NCBI GenBank assembly: GCA_009602735.1
Contig: WELA01007774.1
Location: forward strand, 1-34,575
Source: Mesotaenium endlicherianum
Lineage: Eukaryota > Streptophyta > Zygnematophyceae > Zygnematales > Mesotaeniaceae
DNA: 34,575 bases
Reading direction: 5' to 3'
Shown: positions 1 to 8,803 of the stretch, one piece after another
How the letters are laid out: every line of letters begins with the position of its first letter
Numbering within the stretch: position 1 is the stretch's first letter
Position numbers and translations under genes: made by a program
The notes under the pieces: generated by a model
Database searches by the model: none
Seen by the model: the letters and a program-made list of their open reading frames with translations, nothing else
Told to the model about the DNA's origin: nothing

Positions 1-207
1 CCGAGTACGGAAGTCAGCTTGCTGTCAAAGAATGTGTCAGCAAGCTGACTTATATGGACTTTCAGCCTGCTGCTTTTACTGAGTCATTAAACTGATAATT
101 ATGTAAAGTCCAGCAGACTGACTATAAACTAGAGTTCAGCAGGCTGACCTTAATTAACTATTATATTTAAATGAATATTATATCCCCTAATATACTGATT
201 CATTACA
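1..207 (-). mobile_element. LTR fragment (U3 start) of another minus-strand copy
   Basis: On the minus strand this begins with the family LTR terminus TGTAATGAATC at 207 and runs off the window's left edge. It carries the same succession of GTCAGC..GCTGAC-type motifs as the LTRs at 846-1105 and 8534-8803, with more divergence. It is followed directly at 208 by an LTR fragment in the opposite orientation, so its outer end abuts an internal LTR site (ATGAT). It is probably the 5' LTR start of a further element lying to the left. Confidence 0.75.
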
Positions 208-845
208 ATGATCAGTCTGCTGGACTTTATGTTTAATATCAGTTTAATGATTCAGCCGGAAGCAGCAGGCTGATGTCAGCTTAAGTCAGCTTGCTGACAC
301 ATTCTTTGACAGCCAGCTGACTTCCGTACTCGGTAGTAGCGAACTGTCTCGATATGCATCGAAGTGTGGTATGCTAGATGAATGGCCAGATGACATCCCT
401 ATGATGGATGGCGATTTGGGATGATGGGAGATGGCGGTGGATTTGGTTAACCGAGGTCCTACCAACGTGGTTAACTCCCGGGTAGGCGGTGCCATCGCAC
501 TGGCCGTTGAACAGTAAACTCATTCCATGTACATATGCTAGGCATTGCTCTTGAGTTCGGCATTCGGAAACGAGGCCAAGTCTCTTGTACAGCTTACTGA
601 GAGGGATCTGAATCCAAGGCAAGAAGCCGTTGATACGCACTGTCTTCTAACCTTGCTTATGTATGAGTCTACTGATTGCATTATTGATGCTAGTTTACTC
701 GCATTTGATTTACGAGTGTTGTTCACTGCTAGTGTGTTGTCCTTTTGCCGTTTAATCGGTTAACGGAAAATCCATAAAGATTACTTGCTGATATAAAGAT
801 CTTTATTAATTATTAATCGCCTATTTGGTAAGTCGATTCATTTCA
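208..845 (+). mobile_element. Inverted LTR fragment, 5'-truncated, complete 3' end
   Basis: Plus-orientation copy of the same LTR. It lacks roughly the first 85-90 bp and ends with the intact LTR 3' terminus GATTCATTTCA at 845. A full LTR would be about 730 bp. A possible TATA-like TATAAAG lies at 792-798, next to a palindromic AAAGATCTTT. Bases 444-514 hold a module shared with the LTR of element 3. Its sequence is closest by eye to the LTR piece at 846-1105, with which 208-387 forms a large inverted repeat. No PBS or coding sequence follows; at 846 the sequence flips back to minus orientation. Confidence 0.8.
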
Positions 846-1105
846 CCATTCATCTAGCATACCACACTTCGATGCATATCGAGGCAGTTCGCTGCTACCG
901 AGTACGAAAGTCAGCTGGCTGTCAAAGAATGTGTCAGCAAGCTGACTTAAGCTGACATCAGCCTGTTGCTTCTGGCTGAGTCATTAAACCGATATTAAAT
1001 ATGAAGTCCAGCAGACTGATCATTAACTAGAGTTCAGCAGGCTGAACTTATTTTACTATATTATTTAAATGAATATCATGTCAACCAATATACTGATTCA
1101 TTATA
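846..1105 (-). repeat. Element 1 3' LTR, truncated
   Basis: Sense orientation is minus. The LTR start lies at 1105, immediately after the PPT, with the terminal TG mutated to TA. About 260 bp are present and the remaining roughly 470 bp are absent. At 846 the sequence breaks inside the LTR at the site AATGG and is joined to the 3' terminus of the inverted LTR at 845. Confidence 0.85.
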
Positions 1106-1118
1106 ATCCCTCCAACTT
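1106..1118 (-). promoter_or_regulatory. Polypurine tract of element 1
   Basis: The minus strand reads AAGTTGGAGGGAT directly before the 3' LTR start. This is the normal place for the plus-strand DNA primer of an LTR retroelement. The same tract sits at the equivalent place in element 2 and, as GGTTGGGGAGAT, in element 3. Confidence 0.8.
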
Positions 1119-1123
1119 ATCAT

Positions 1124-1140
1124 GTTGTCGCCTCGACAAC
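1124..1140 (-). other. Conserved hairpin 18 nt from the 3' LTR
   Basis: GTTGTCG, a 3-nt loop, then CGACAAC: a perfect 7-bp stem just 5' (in sense) of the PPT. Exactly 18 nt separate it from the LTR, as in elements 2 (9685-9701) and 3 (17053-17069). The role is unknown; a cis-acting RNA or priming element is an inference. Confidence 0.7.
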
Positions 1141-1190
1141 ACTAACACTAGTAACAGCGTGCTGTCCCTTCCGTCCCCAGCCTACTGCCA

Positions 1191-2849
1191 TTAGAAGGGA
1201 GATGTCCCTGAGGCCCTATACTCAGAGGAGCCCAACCTCCTCCTGTCTTGGGGTCTCCTGAAGCCTGGGGGATTCGCGTAGGGGCCCCGCGGAGAACGCA
1301 GTAATTGGGTTGTTTCCTCCTGCACAGTCTGAAACTGAAGGGAGGCAGCCTTCTCCTGGGCAGCCCTCAAACTGACAGGTACGTATACCGGCATCCCAGA
1401 AAGATGTTGCATGACATGAGCTAAGGGTACATGCACTCTCTGCGAGGGAGATGCCGGCAGGCCTCTGGCTATTTCTCTAGCAGCCCTCCTGTCTGCCCTG
1501 TCTGACTGGGTCTCCGCGCCTGGAGATGGGTCCTGTCCTCTGACAGTTCCCAGCCAAGTGATATCCTCCTCTTCAGCGAGTTGCTGCAGGGCCAACCCCG
1601 TCTTCTCCCTTACAGGGGATGCGGCAGGTGTCAGGATCACGGCGGGGCTAGTGTCCTCCTCCTCGCCTTCCTCCTCGTCTTCCTCTGACTCCTCCTCCTC
1701 TCCGTCCCCGGGTTCCTCTGAGACTTCTGGGGTCTCTTCTGTCAGCTGCTCCAGCTCTTCCCGAGAAAAAGAATATCCTACTGACCTTCCCCTTTTGGGT
1801 GCTGGTGGGGGCTGCTGAGTCCGGACCGCATAGAGGTCCTTTTCCCCCTGCTTGCTTGCCCATTTGGCATAAGCGTGCTTCCCTTTTGAGAATGACTCTC
1901 GGGCCCTGCTTCTGTCCCCCTGCATCTCTTGGCTCATGCAGTCTCTGACTCCATCCAATCTTGGGTCCCAAGCCGCAATGTGAGGGGGCAATACTATGTT
2001 CCCCTTTAGGTCTGTCAGGAAATCCTCATCCGTCGCCCTGTCATTCTGCTGGTCCCTCATGTTGATGGTCATCCACCGCCAATCGGTGGGCTTTTGGAAG
2101 AAGGCAGGGTCTGTCCTTTTAAGAGTACAAGGGTACCAGTGCCCTGCAAAGTCCAGCTGACTGGTTTCCCTGGCCAAGAATTCCCAGCTCCTCCTCTCCA
2201 CCTCATTGTACATGGCCTTGAACCTGTTGTGGGGTGTTGAGTCCTTGAAGCTGTCCGCGTCCATGGGGATCATCCTGATGACCCTATCTGCCCCCCAGAT
2301 ACCAGGAATCGAGACAGCTCCTGCTTCGTTCACCTGGGCCATTGCCTTGGCCTCTCCGATGGTATATCCTACCATCCTGGCGTAATCGTGGTAGAGGAGG
2401 AGCCCTGTGCCGACCTCTATATACTTGTCAAAGTTTTCGGATGTCTCCCCTTCCTTCTGGAGGATTTCCTTCTGCGACTCACTGCGACTTCTCTGGGCAT
2501 ACTTGAAGGCCTCCTCCAGTAGATCAAAGCCCTTGCCCAGCACCGTGTAGCGGTAGCTGCTGATTCTCCTCTGTTCTTCTTCTTCAGCCTGCTGCTTCCG
2601 CTTCTCCTCAGCTTGCCTCTCCTCCTCTGCTTTCTTGGCCTCCTCTGCAGCTTTTCTGTCCATTTCTTCCTGCCTCAGTCTGGCCTGTTCCTCCTCCTCC
2701 TTCTTCTTCTGTGCCTCCCGCTGTTGTTGGAGTCGTTGTGATTCCCGAGCGGAGATGGAAGATGATTCGATGTCTCCACGGAATTGCAAGTATTCTGCAT
2801 GTGCCTCTTCCGCCCTTCTCTTCCTCTTGAGTTCCGACTTTTGAGTCAT
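1191..2849 (-). CDS. Extra ORF (env position) of element 1: coiled-coil protein, unknown function
   Basis: A 552-residue ORF between the chromodomain and the 3' LTR, in the same sense as gag-pol. The first ATG is at 2849; the open frame extends upstream only through a TTG at 2858. Residues about 1-100 are Glu/Lys/Arg/Gln-rich with a long coiled-coil pattern. About 100-330 look globular, with conserved Trp, Tyr and Cys (for example AGHWYPC and DWRWMTINMRD). Then come a basic PKRGRS stretch, a strongly acidic Glu/Asp run and an Arg/Pro-rich tail ending GTSPF. I see no signal peptide or membrane segment, so it is not a typical envelope protein. Element 2 carries a clear homologue (9805-11496), and here the frame is uninterrupted although gag-pol is broken. 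The sense sequence TTGAGCAG just before the ATG could be a splice acceptor. I do not recognise the family. Confidence 0.75.
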   Translation of the reverse strand: MTQKSELKRKRRAEEAHAEYLQFRGDIESSSISARESQRLQQQREAQKKKEEEEQARLRQEEMDRKAAEEAKKAEEERQAEEKRKQQAEEEEQRRISSYRYTVLGKGFDLLEEAFKYAQRSRSESQKEILQKEGETSENFDKYIEVGTGLLLYHDYARMVGYTIGEAKAMAQVNEAGAVSIPGIWGADRVIRMIPMDADSFKDSTPHNRFKAMYNEVERRSWEFLARETSQLDFAGHWYPCTLKRTDPAFFQKPTDWRWMTINMRDQQNDRATDEDFLTDLKGNIVLPPHIAAWDPRLDGVRDCMSQEMQGDRSRARESFSKGKHAYAKWASKQGEKDLYAVRTQQPPPAPKRGRSVGYSFSREELEQLTEETPEVSEEPGDGEEEESEEDEEEGEEEDTSPAVILTPAASPVREKTGLALQQLAEEEDITWLGTVRGQDPSPGAETQSDRADRRAAREIARGLPASPSQRVHVPLAHVMQHLSGMPVYVPVSLRAAQEKAASLQFQTVQEETTQLLRSPRGPYANPPGFRRPQDRRRLGSSEYRASGTSPF

Positions 2850-3173
2850 CCTGCTCAATCATAAACACAATGCAGTTAGTGAAGTCATGATATTTTGCCG
2901 CTACTGAGTGCCCTTGATGAAGAGGGACGCGATCGGGAGAGTTCCTAGAGTGGAATACCTGGTGTGAGCGAATATAAGGAAAAATTGAGTTGGAGAGCAA
3001 GTGAGTGTGAGCGCAGGTTGAGTGGGTAATATGGTGATCAGAGACTACCACTCCCTCCAACTTAAATTTAAAGGTGGGCTGCCTGTCACAACTGTCACTA
3101 ACTGTCACATCTCCCTCCAACTTATATGGAGACAGGACCTCCTGTCACCTTCCCGTGTCAACTGAAATGACTG
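2850..3173 (-). other. Spacer between pol and the extra ORF, with repeated motifs
   Basis: No gene is supported here. On the plus strand it holds CTGTCAC copies at 3083, 3092, 3102 and 3142, and two copies of the PPT-like CTCCCTCCAACTT at 3051-3063 and 3111-3123. The corresponding spacer of element 2 has the same motifs in larger number. Open frames reading through this region are shadows. Confidence 0.6.
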
Positions 3174-5471
3174 TTAGGGAGGTGCCCCAGCCGCCCGAAG
3201 GTGGAACCGTTTCAACGCCCCTTTGGCATTGGTCAGCTGGTCTTTAAATTCCCAAGTGTCCCCAGAGGCATCGTAACCCTTCCATCGGATGAGGTACTTC
3301 ATGACATATTTAGACGATCGACGGACCGAGCGAGCGTCTAAAATCTCATCGACCTCATATTCCTCAGGATCGCCGTCCCGGACAGCGGGGACCGGTCCCG
3401 GTTGGACAGGTAACCGACCTGTGAACAGTGTATCACCTTTGATGTATGGTTCCAGGAAGGAGACATTAAAGACCGGGTGACCCTTGTAGTCAGCTGACAT
3501 GTTCAGTTTGTAAGCATTCTGACCGACACGACGGACCACCGAATATGGACCGACCCAGACAGGGCCAAGCTTTTTCTTGACCACACCAGGGAGGTACAGG
3601 TGCTGAGAATGCAGTTTGACTAAATCGCCCTTGGAAAATGTCAGTTCCCGACGGTGTTGATTAGCGTATTTTTGTTGGTTTTCTTGGGCCTTGTGCAAGT
3701 TTCGTTGGACTTCTGACAGGGTGTCAGCAAACTCCTGAGTTAACTGGAGGGAGACCGGGTTGTCAATCCCTTCAGGGTGAGTTAAAGATTCCCCTAGCAC
3801 ATCTAGAGGAGACTTAGGGACTCTACCCAGGCTGAGTTCAAAAGGAGTTTTGCCCGTTGACGCGTGCACCGCACTGTTGACCGCAAACTGAATTTGAGGC
3901 AACAGGTCATCCAAATTATCTTGTTTTTGTTTAATATATGCTCTCAGCACCTCCTGCAGGACTCGGTTAGTTCTTCCAGTCTGCCCATCAGTCTGAGGGT
4001 GGTTTGCTGTACTGAGCAGCTGTTTAACTCCCATTAACCCCATTAAAGCTCGCAAGAACTTAGAGGTGAATTTTGAGTCTCGGTCTGAGATGATATTAGA
4101 AGGGAGCCCATGTTGGCATACTACATGGTTGTAGAATTGTCTCGCTGTTTCGAGTGCAGTCACTTTGACAGTTGTGGGGATAAAAATGACCATTTTTGTC
4201 AGTTTATCCACGACTACCAGTATTAAATCATGCCCATTGGCAGTTCTTGGTAGTGAGACCACCCAGTCCATGGATATAGTTTCCCAGCGTCCCGCTGGGA
4301 TGGGCAGTGGTTGCAAGAGACCTCCGGGTGGTGTGTGCCGAGACTTATTTCTCTGACAATGGTCACGGGACTTCAGATATTTCAAGACCTCCCGGGGTAA
4401 CCCCTCCCAATGATAATGTTTTGCCAATTTGCCAACAGTTTTGGCCTGCCCCAAATGTCCACCCAGGAGACTGTCATGAGCTTGACTCAGTAAGAGAGAC
4501 CTTATTTCCAAGTTATTAGGAACGACCAGCTTCAGCCTGCCTGAAGTGGTTTCAGTCACCCAGACCCCTCCCTTAAGCTTATACCCGAGTGCAGTAGCAC
4601 GACACACACCAGTAGTGGGGCTGGGCTCAAATGTTGGGTCAGAAAGGTAGGCTTTCCTAAGTTGTTCAAGGAAGGACTTTTTCACCTTTAGTGAAGTGAG
4701 TGCACACAGGACTTTTTCTACAGCATGCTGACTAAAGTTCCTTTCTTGCAAGTCAGGTCTTCTAGAGACTGCATCAGCAGTATTCAACTTCCCTGGTTTG
4801 TAGTCGATCTGGACTTGGAACTGCTCCAGCATCTGGCTCCAGCGGTTCTCCCTCCTCAACAGCTTGGACTTCTTCTGAAAGTGGGTCAGAACTAGATGAT
4901 CTGTAATCACCTTAAAGGCTTTACCATGTAAGTATGCTCTCCATTGTTTGAGCACATGAATAATAGCTAGCAGCTCCTTATCATGCACTGAGTTATTAAT
5001 CTCTGCTGGATTAAATTTCATAGACTCGTACAACACAGGGTTCCACTCCTGCCGTACCTTACCATCCTTTGTGGTCTTGTCAGCAGGCTGCAACAAAATA
5101 GCACCCATGGCAAAGTCAGAGGCATCAGTGACCACCTGCACGGGTTTGCTGGGGTCATACACGGCTAGCACTGGGAAGGAACAAAGGGCATCTTTAAGGA
5201 TTTGGAAGGCAGCCTGCTGCTCTTCCCCCCACACGTACCCTATGCTTTTCTTAGTAAGGTCAGTCAATTCACTGACCTTTGTGGAATAATTCTCAATAAA
5301 TCTCCTATAGTAGTTAGCCAACCCGAGGAAGGATCTAAATTCAGAGACAGATTGTGGTACTGGCCAGTCCTCTATGGTCTGGACTTTCTTAGGATCCACA
5401 CTGATGCCCTCTTTACTGACAACGTGGCCTAAGAATTCATTCCTTTCCTTAAAGAAATCACACTTGCTCAT
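3174..5471 (-). CDS. Element 1 pol, C-terminal part: RT end, RNase H, integrase, chromodomain
   Basis: An open frame of 765 codons; its first Met is internal to the RT, not a true start. In order: RT thumb ([11 protein letters not shown]); RNase H (VTDAS near 115, DKELLA near 163, TDH near 190); integrase zinc-binding region near 335-385; DDE core with [12 protein letters not shown] and HPQTDGQ..NRVLQE; the GPY/F motif WVGPYSVV; and a C-terminal chromodomain ([11 protein letters not shown], then YLIRWKGYD), which places it among the chromoviruses. Such enzymes copy the RNA, degrade it and insert the cDNA; the chromodomain directs insertion to marked chromatin. One zinc ligand is lost: KSRDHC here against KSCDQC in element 2. 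Upstream it is separated from the RT palm by a frameshift near 5500. Confidence 0.9.
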   Translation of the reverse strand: MSKCDFFKERNEFLGHVVSKEGISVDPKKVQTIEDWPVPQSVSEFRSFLGLANYYRRFIENYSTKVSELTDLTKKSIGYVWGEEQQAAFQILKDALCSFPVLAVYDPSKPVQVVTDASDFAMGAILLQPADKTTKDGKVRQEWNPVLYESMKFNPAEINNSVHDKELLAIIHVLKQWRAYLHGKAFKVITDHLVLTHFQKKSKLLRRENRWSQMLEQFQVQIDYKPGKLNTADAVSRRPDLQERNFSQHAVEKVLCALTSLKVKKSFLEQLRKAYLSDPTFEPSPTTGVCRATALGYKLKGGVWVTETTSGRLKLVVPNNLEIRSLLLSQAHDSLLGGHLGQAKTVGKLAKHYHWEGLPREVLKYLKSRDHCQRNKSRHTPPGGLLQPLPIPAGRWETISMDWVVSLPRTANGHDLILVVVDKLTKMVIFIPTTVKVTALETARQFYNHVVCQHGLPSNIISDRDSKFTSKFLRALMGLMGVKQLLSTANHPQTDGQTGRTNRVLQEVLRAYIKQKQDNLDDLLPQIQFAVNSAVHASTGKTPFELSLGRVPKSPLDVLGESLTHPEGIDNPVSLQLTQEFADTLSEVQRNLHKAQENQQKYANQHRRELTFSKGDLVKLHSQHLYLPGVVKKKLGPVWVGPYSVVRRVGQNAYKLNMSADYKGHPVFNVSFLEPYIKGDTLFTGRLPVQPGPVPAVRDGDPEEYEVDEILDARSVRRSSKYVMKYLIRWKGYDASGDTWEFKDQLTNAKGALKRFHLRAAGAPP

Positions 5472-5472
5472 T

Positions 5473-6945
5473 TTAGCATATAAGTGATTTTTTCTCAGTG
5501 TCCAGGCTTGTCTTTAAGTGTTCAGTGTGCTGAGCTTCATCTTTAGAGAAAATTAAAACATCATCCAGGAAAACTTGCACAAACTTATCCAAATAAGGTC
5601 TGAAAATGTCATTCATAGCACCCATAAAGGTAGCAGGAGCATTAGTCAGTCCAAATGGCATCACGTTGAACTCATAGTGTCCATAACGTGTGCGGAAGGC
5701 AGTCTTGTGTTCATCCCCCTCAGCAATTCTGATTTGATGATAACCACTCTTGAGATCGATCTTACTGAACACCTTAGCACCAGACAGGGTATCAAGCAAG
5801 TCCTCGATTCTGGGTAAAGCATACTTGTTCTTTACCGTAATTCTGTTCAGGCTCTGTAATCCACACACATCCGGTTACTGCTATCTTTTTTCTTAACAAA
5901 TAGGAAGGGTGCGCCGTAAGGTGATTTACTGGGAGAAATATAACCATTTTTCTCAAGCTCTGCAATCTGTGTTTTCAACTTCTCGCTCTCCACATAAGAC
6001 AAGCCATAAGTGCGTTGCCAGGGTGGCTAACTACCAGGTAATAAATCAATCCTATGATTTACTTCCCGCTTAGGGGGTAGTCCTGGAGGCAAAGTAAATA
6101 CATCCGTGTACTAAGCAACAATTTTCGCAGCAGTAGGGTGCTCCGGAGGGCTTACCTTTTTCTCCACCGCTTCTTCAGGTTGAGGAGGTACCTCTCTTAG
6201 CAGCAGACAGAACATTCTGTCTTCCTTCTGGTTCCAGCTTTTGACGAACTCCATTGCATTCAGCAACTTGCATCCTTCTGGAAGCCTCTTCTTTTCCTTC
6301 ATTTGCCATCCACACAGGACAAGAGGAAGAGCACTGGTGGGTGCCAAGTCAGTCTGCCCATCACTGGCTCCTCTCACTTTAACTGTACCTCTGCTCCAAC
6401 ACACTTCAGCTTGATGTCTATTAAGCCAGGACCTGCCTAGCACGAGATCATAAAAGCCAGTGTTGAGTACCTCAAATGTAAGCGTTTCAATTAGAACTGC
6501 AATGCCAGAACCTAACTGGACCTCAATAGGCTTGGTTATAACTCCTCCCGGGATACTTGAGGCATCTCCAAGGAATATTTTTCTATTCTCTTGGGTGACA
6601 GTAGGCAGCCTTAGCCGCTTAACTAAGTCCTTGTGGATAAATGTATGTGACGCCCCTCACTCAACAAATGCCCTCACCTTCCCACCTGCAATCATGCAAT
6701 GCAGTAGGATAGGGGGGACTGTCTTTTCCTTTCACATTGTTCTCCTGACTTAGCAAAGAAATGTTGGACATCAAGTGGAACAAGAGCATCCAGAGTGTGC
6801 ACTCTCCGGATGTCTATATTGCTGATGGTCTCCTTTATCTGGTTGTCAGGCATGCATAGTGAATCCAGTTCAGCAGGAACCTTTAATACTTGCTACGAGG
6901 GCAGCTAGTGACGACTCACTATCTCTAGCATCCTCACAGTCAGTA
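5473..6945 (-). pseudogene. Element 1 protease and N-terminal reverse transcriptase, broken
   Basis: Aspartic protease followed by RT fingers and palm. The protease active-site region reads AFVE, stop (TGA near 6659), GASHTFI; element 2 has AFVDGGASHTFI, so the catalytic Asp is lost here together with the nonsense change. The frame then continues through LMLGRSWLNRHQ-type sequence (6443-6111), with stops at about 6109 and 6029. The RT palm (5868-5473) carries [24 protein letters not shown] and the catalytic FLDD, with frameshifts at both ends. The copy cannot make an active polyprotein. Confidence 0.85.
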
Positions 6946-6952
6946 GACTGGA

Positions 6953-8425
6953 TTACTGAATGTTGTTGTCTTTTAAATGCTGGTCTTTTCTCTTGACCTT
7001 AGGAAGGTGCTTGATTGGACACTGCTCTCTGAAGTGACCTGGCTGCTGGCAATGGAAGCAAATCAATTTTGCTGAGGCTGGTCTCGGCTTAGTCCTACCA
7101 CCACCCCTTCCATAGCCACCTCGAGAGGAACCACCTCTCCCTCTAGACTGAATAGCATTGTACTCATACTCATATTCATCACCCTGATTATCCTCAGCCT
7201 GGTCTCCTTCAATTGCATTGTAGGAACCGTGGGGCTTTTTGACAATCTTAGACACCAAAGCATTACTCTGGCGCTTGTGATTGAACTGCTGCTGATCCCA
7301 GGCGTCAGCATCCTGGATCAAGTTAGCCAGTTTCTCATACTTCTTCTCAGCAAAATGACCAGAGACTTCGGATTTCAAGCCATACCTGAAGTATGCTATC
7401 CTATACCGTTCTGGCAAGTCTGGCTGTTTCATCATGTTCTCCTGGAACTTTTGAGCAAATTCAGCAACTGAAGTGGTCTGCTCCAGTGTCAGGGAGATCA
7501 TCGCATAGATAGCTTTCTCCTGCTGGTTAATCTAAATAATGACATCAAACTTCTCATGCAACTTCTCGACAAACTCTCCCCCTGTAGGGTCACCAAGTTG
7601 CCGAGCCTTACGCTCTCCTTTCCAGTAAAGCCACCAGTATGCGGCACTGCCTTTCAGTAGCGCACCGGTGTGCCTGACCTTTTCGTAATCTTGCAGTTCT
7701 GGGTAGTTCTCCAGCCACTGCTCAACATCCGCGAGAAACTTGATCAGGTAATATTTTCTGTTTCCCTCAGGATCATATTCCTGGGGAGGTTTTGGCTTGG
7801 GCTTACTAGGCCCTCGGCCACCACCACAAGTGGTTTGAGACCCCAGTTGGTCTCTGTCCCGCCGTAGGGACATTATGATTCTTTTGTCCTCCTGTTGGGA
7901 CTGATACATGGTCGCCATTTGCGACTGCATCTGAACGAAGAATGCTCCCAAGTCTACACTCTGGGGTGGTAGATTAGCAAATGCAGCAGCAGCATTGGCA
8001 TCCACTCGCTGAGTAGTGTCCTCAACAGTCCCTCTCGAACCTGCAGCAGCAATTCCTGCCGCATTCAGCCGGTCACGTATTTGACCTAGGGGTACATTGA
8101 GTTGTACAGCAGGAGGTGGGTTCAGAACATTGGCCCTTGCTGCCATAAGTTCTTCAACAGTGCGCTCGTCACCTGGCTGTCTTTCCCTGATTTCTGTATC
8201 TTCAGCGGCCTTTGCTAATTGTTCAGCTTCTAATCTGGCTCTCTGTGCTGCGACTGCGGCAATTGCAGCTGCCTCATCTGCAGCCTCTTTAGCTGCAGTA
8301 TCTGCCACTGCTTCAGAATAGGTACGGGTTCCCGCTACATGGCTTTCTGCTTGGTTTTCGACATTCTCGTTAACCTGATTCTCCATGTCTTGGGAGTTGC
8401 TAGTTTGAGACCTTGTCCTTACCAT
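6953..8425 (-). pseudogene. Element 1 gag, broken by a 9-nt insertion with a stop
   Basis: The start ATG at 8425 lies 21 nt inside the PBS and begins MVRTRSQ. The N-terminal region is Ala/Glu-rich. A capsid-like part follows (FLADVEQWLENYPEL, GSAAYWWLYWKGERKA), then an Arg/Gly-rich stretch and a CCHC zinc knuckle, CFHCQQPGHFREQC, which binds the genomic RNA in the particle. Codon 298 is TAG; compared with element 2 it lies in a 9-nt in-frame insertion, and the same frame then continues from 7501 to 6953. A frameshift near 6985 separates it from the protease. Confidence 0.88.
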
Positions 8426-8446
8426 ACAAAGAAGACTGTGATAAGT

Positions 8447-8458
8447 GCTCCGATACCA
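8447..8458 (-). promoter_or_regulatory. Primer binding site (initiator Met tRNA type)
   Basis: The minus strand reads TGGTATCGGAGC one base after the 5' LTR end. It differs by one base from TGGTATCAGAGC, the common plant PBS complementary to initiator tRNA-Met. It primes first-strand cDNA. Confidence 0.88.
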
Positions 8459-8459
8459 C

Positions 8460-8803
8460 TGAAATGAATCGACTTACCAAATAGGCGATTAACAATTAAT
8501 GAAGATCTTTATATCAGCAAGTAATCTTTATGGATGTCATCTGGCCATTCATCTAGCATACCACACATAGATGCATATCGAGGCAGTTCGCTGCTACCGA
8601 GTACGGAAGTCAGCTGGCTGTTAAAGAATGTGTCAGCAAGCTGACTGAAGCTGACATCAGCCTGCTGCTTCCGGTTGAGTCATTAAACTGATAGTAAATA
8701 TGAAGTCCAGCAGACTGATCATTAACTAGAGTTCAGCAGGTTGAACTTATTTACTATATTATTTAAATGAATATTATGTCAACCAATATACTGATTCATT
8801 ACA
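8460..8803 (-). repeat. Element 1 5' LTR with an internal deletion
   Basis: It starts at 8803 (TGTAATGAATC on the minus strand) and ends at 8460 (..TTCATTTCA), with intact TG..CA ends. Relative to the inverted LTR at 208-845, about 375 bp are missing at 8531-8536. The deletion ends share the 4-bp microhomology GGAT. Confidence 0.85.

Larger units (their letters stand above)
846..8803 (-). mobile_element. Element 1: Ty3/gypsy chromovirus with an extra ORF
   Basis: A minus-strand LTR retrotransposon: 5' LTR 8803-8460, PBS, gag, protease, RT, RNase H, integrase, chromodomain, extra ORF, PPT, partial 3' LTR 1105-846. The shared parts of the two LTRs differ by eye at about 14 of 260 positions (about 95% identity), so they belong to one insertion of moderate age. 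The polyprotein is broken by in-frame stops (about 7530, 6659, 6109, 6029) and frameshifts (near 6985, 5868, 5500), so this copy is not autonomous. The outer ends are unusual: CCATT at 846-850 and AATGG at 8804-8808 are one 5-bp LTR site in inverted orientation. Confidence 0.9.

Noticed and set aside
1558-1818. Ser-rich plus-strand frame
   Set aside because: Antisense of the Glu/Asp-rich acidic run of the extra ORF. The same shadow appears at 10190-10465.
2608-3120. 170-codon minus-strand frame overlapping the start of the extra ORF
   Set aside because: It is out of frame with the ORF conserved in both elements, and its counterpart in element 2 is only 83 codons and unlike it.
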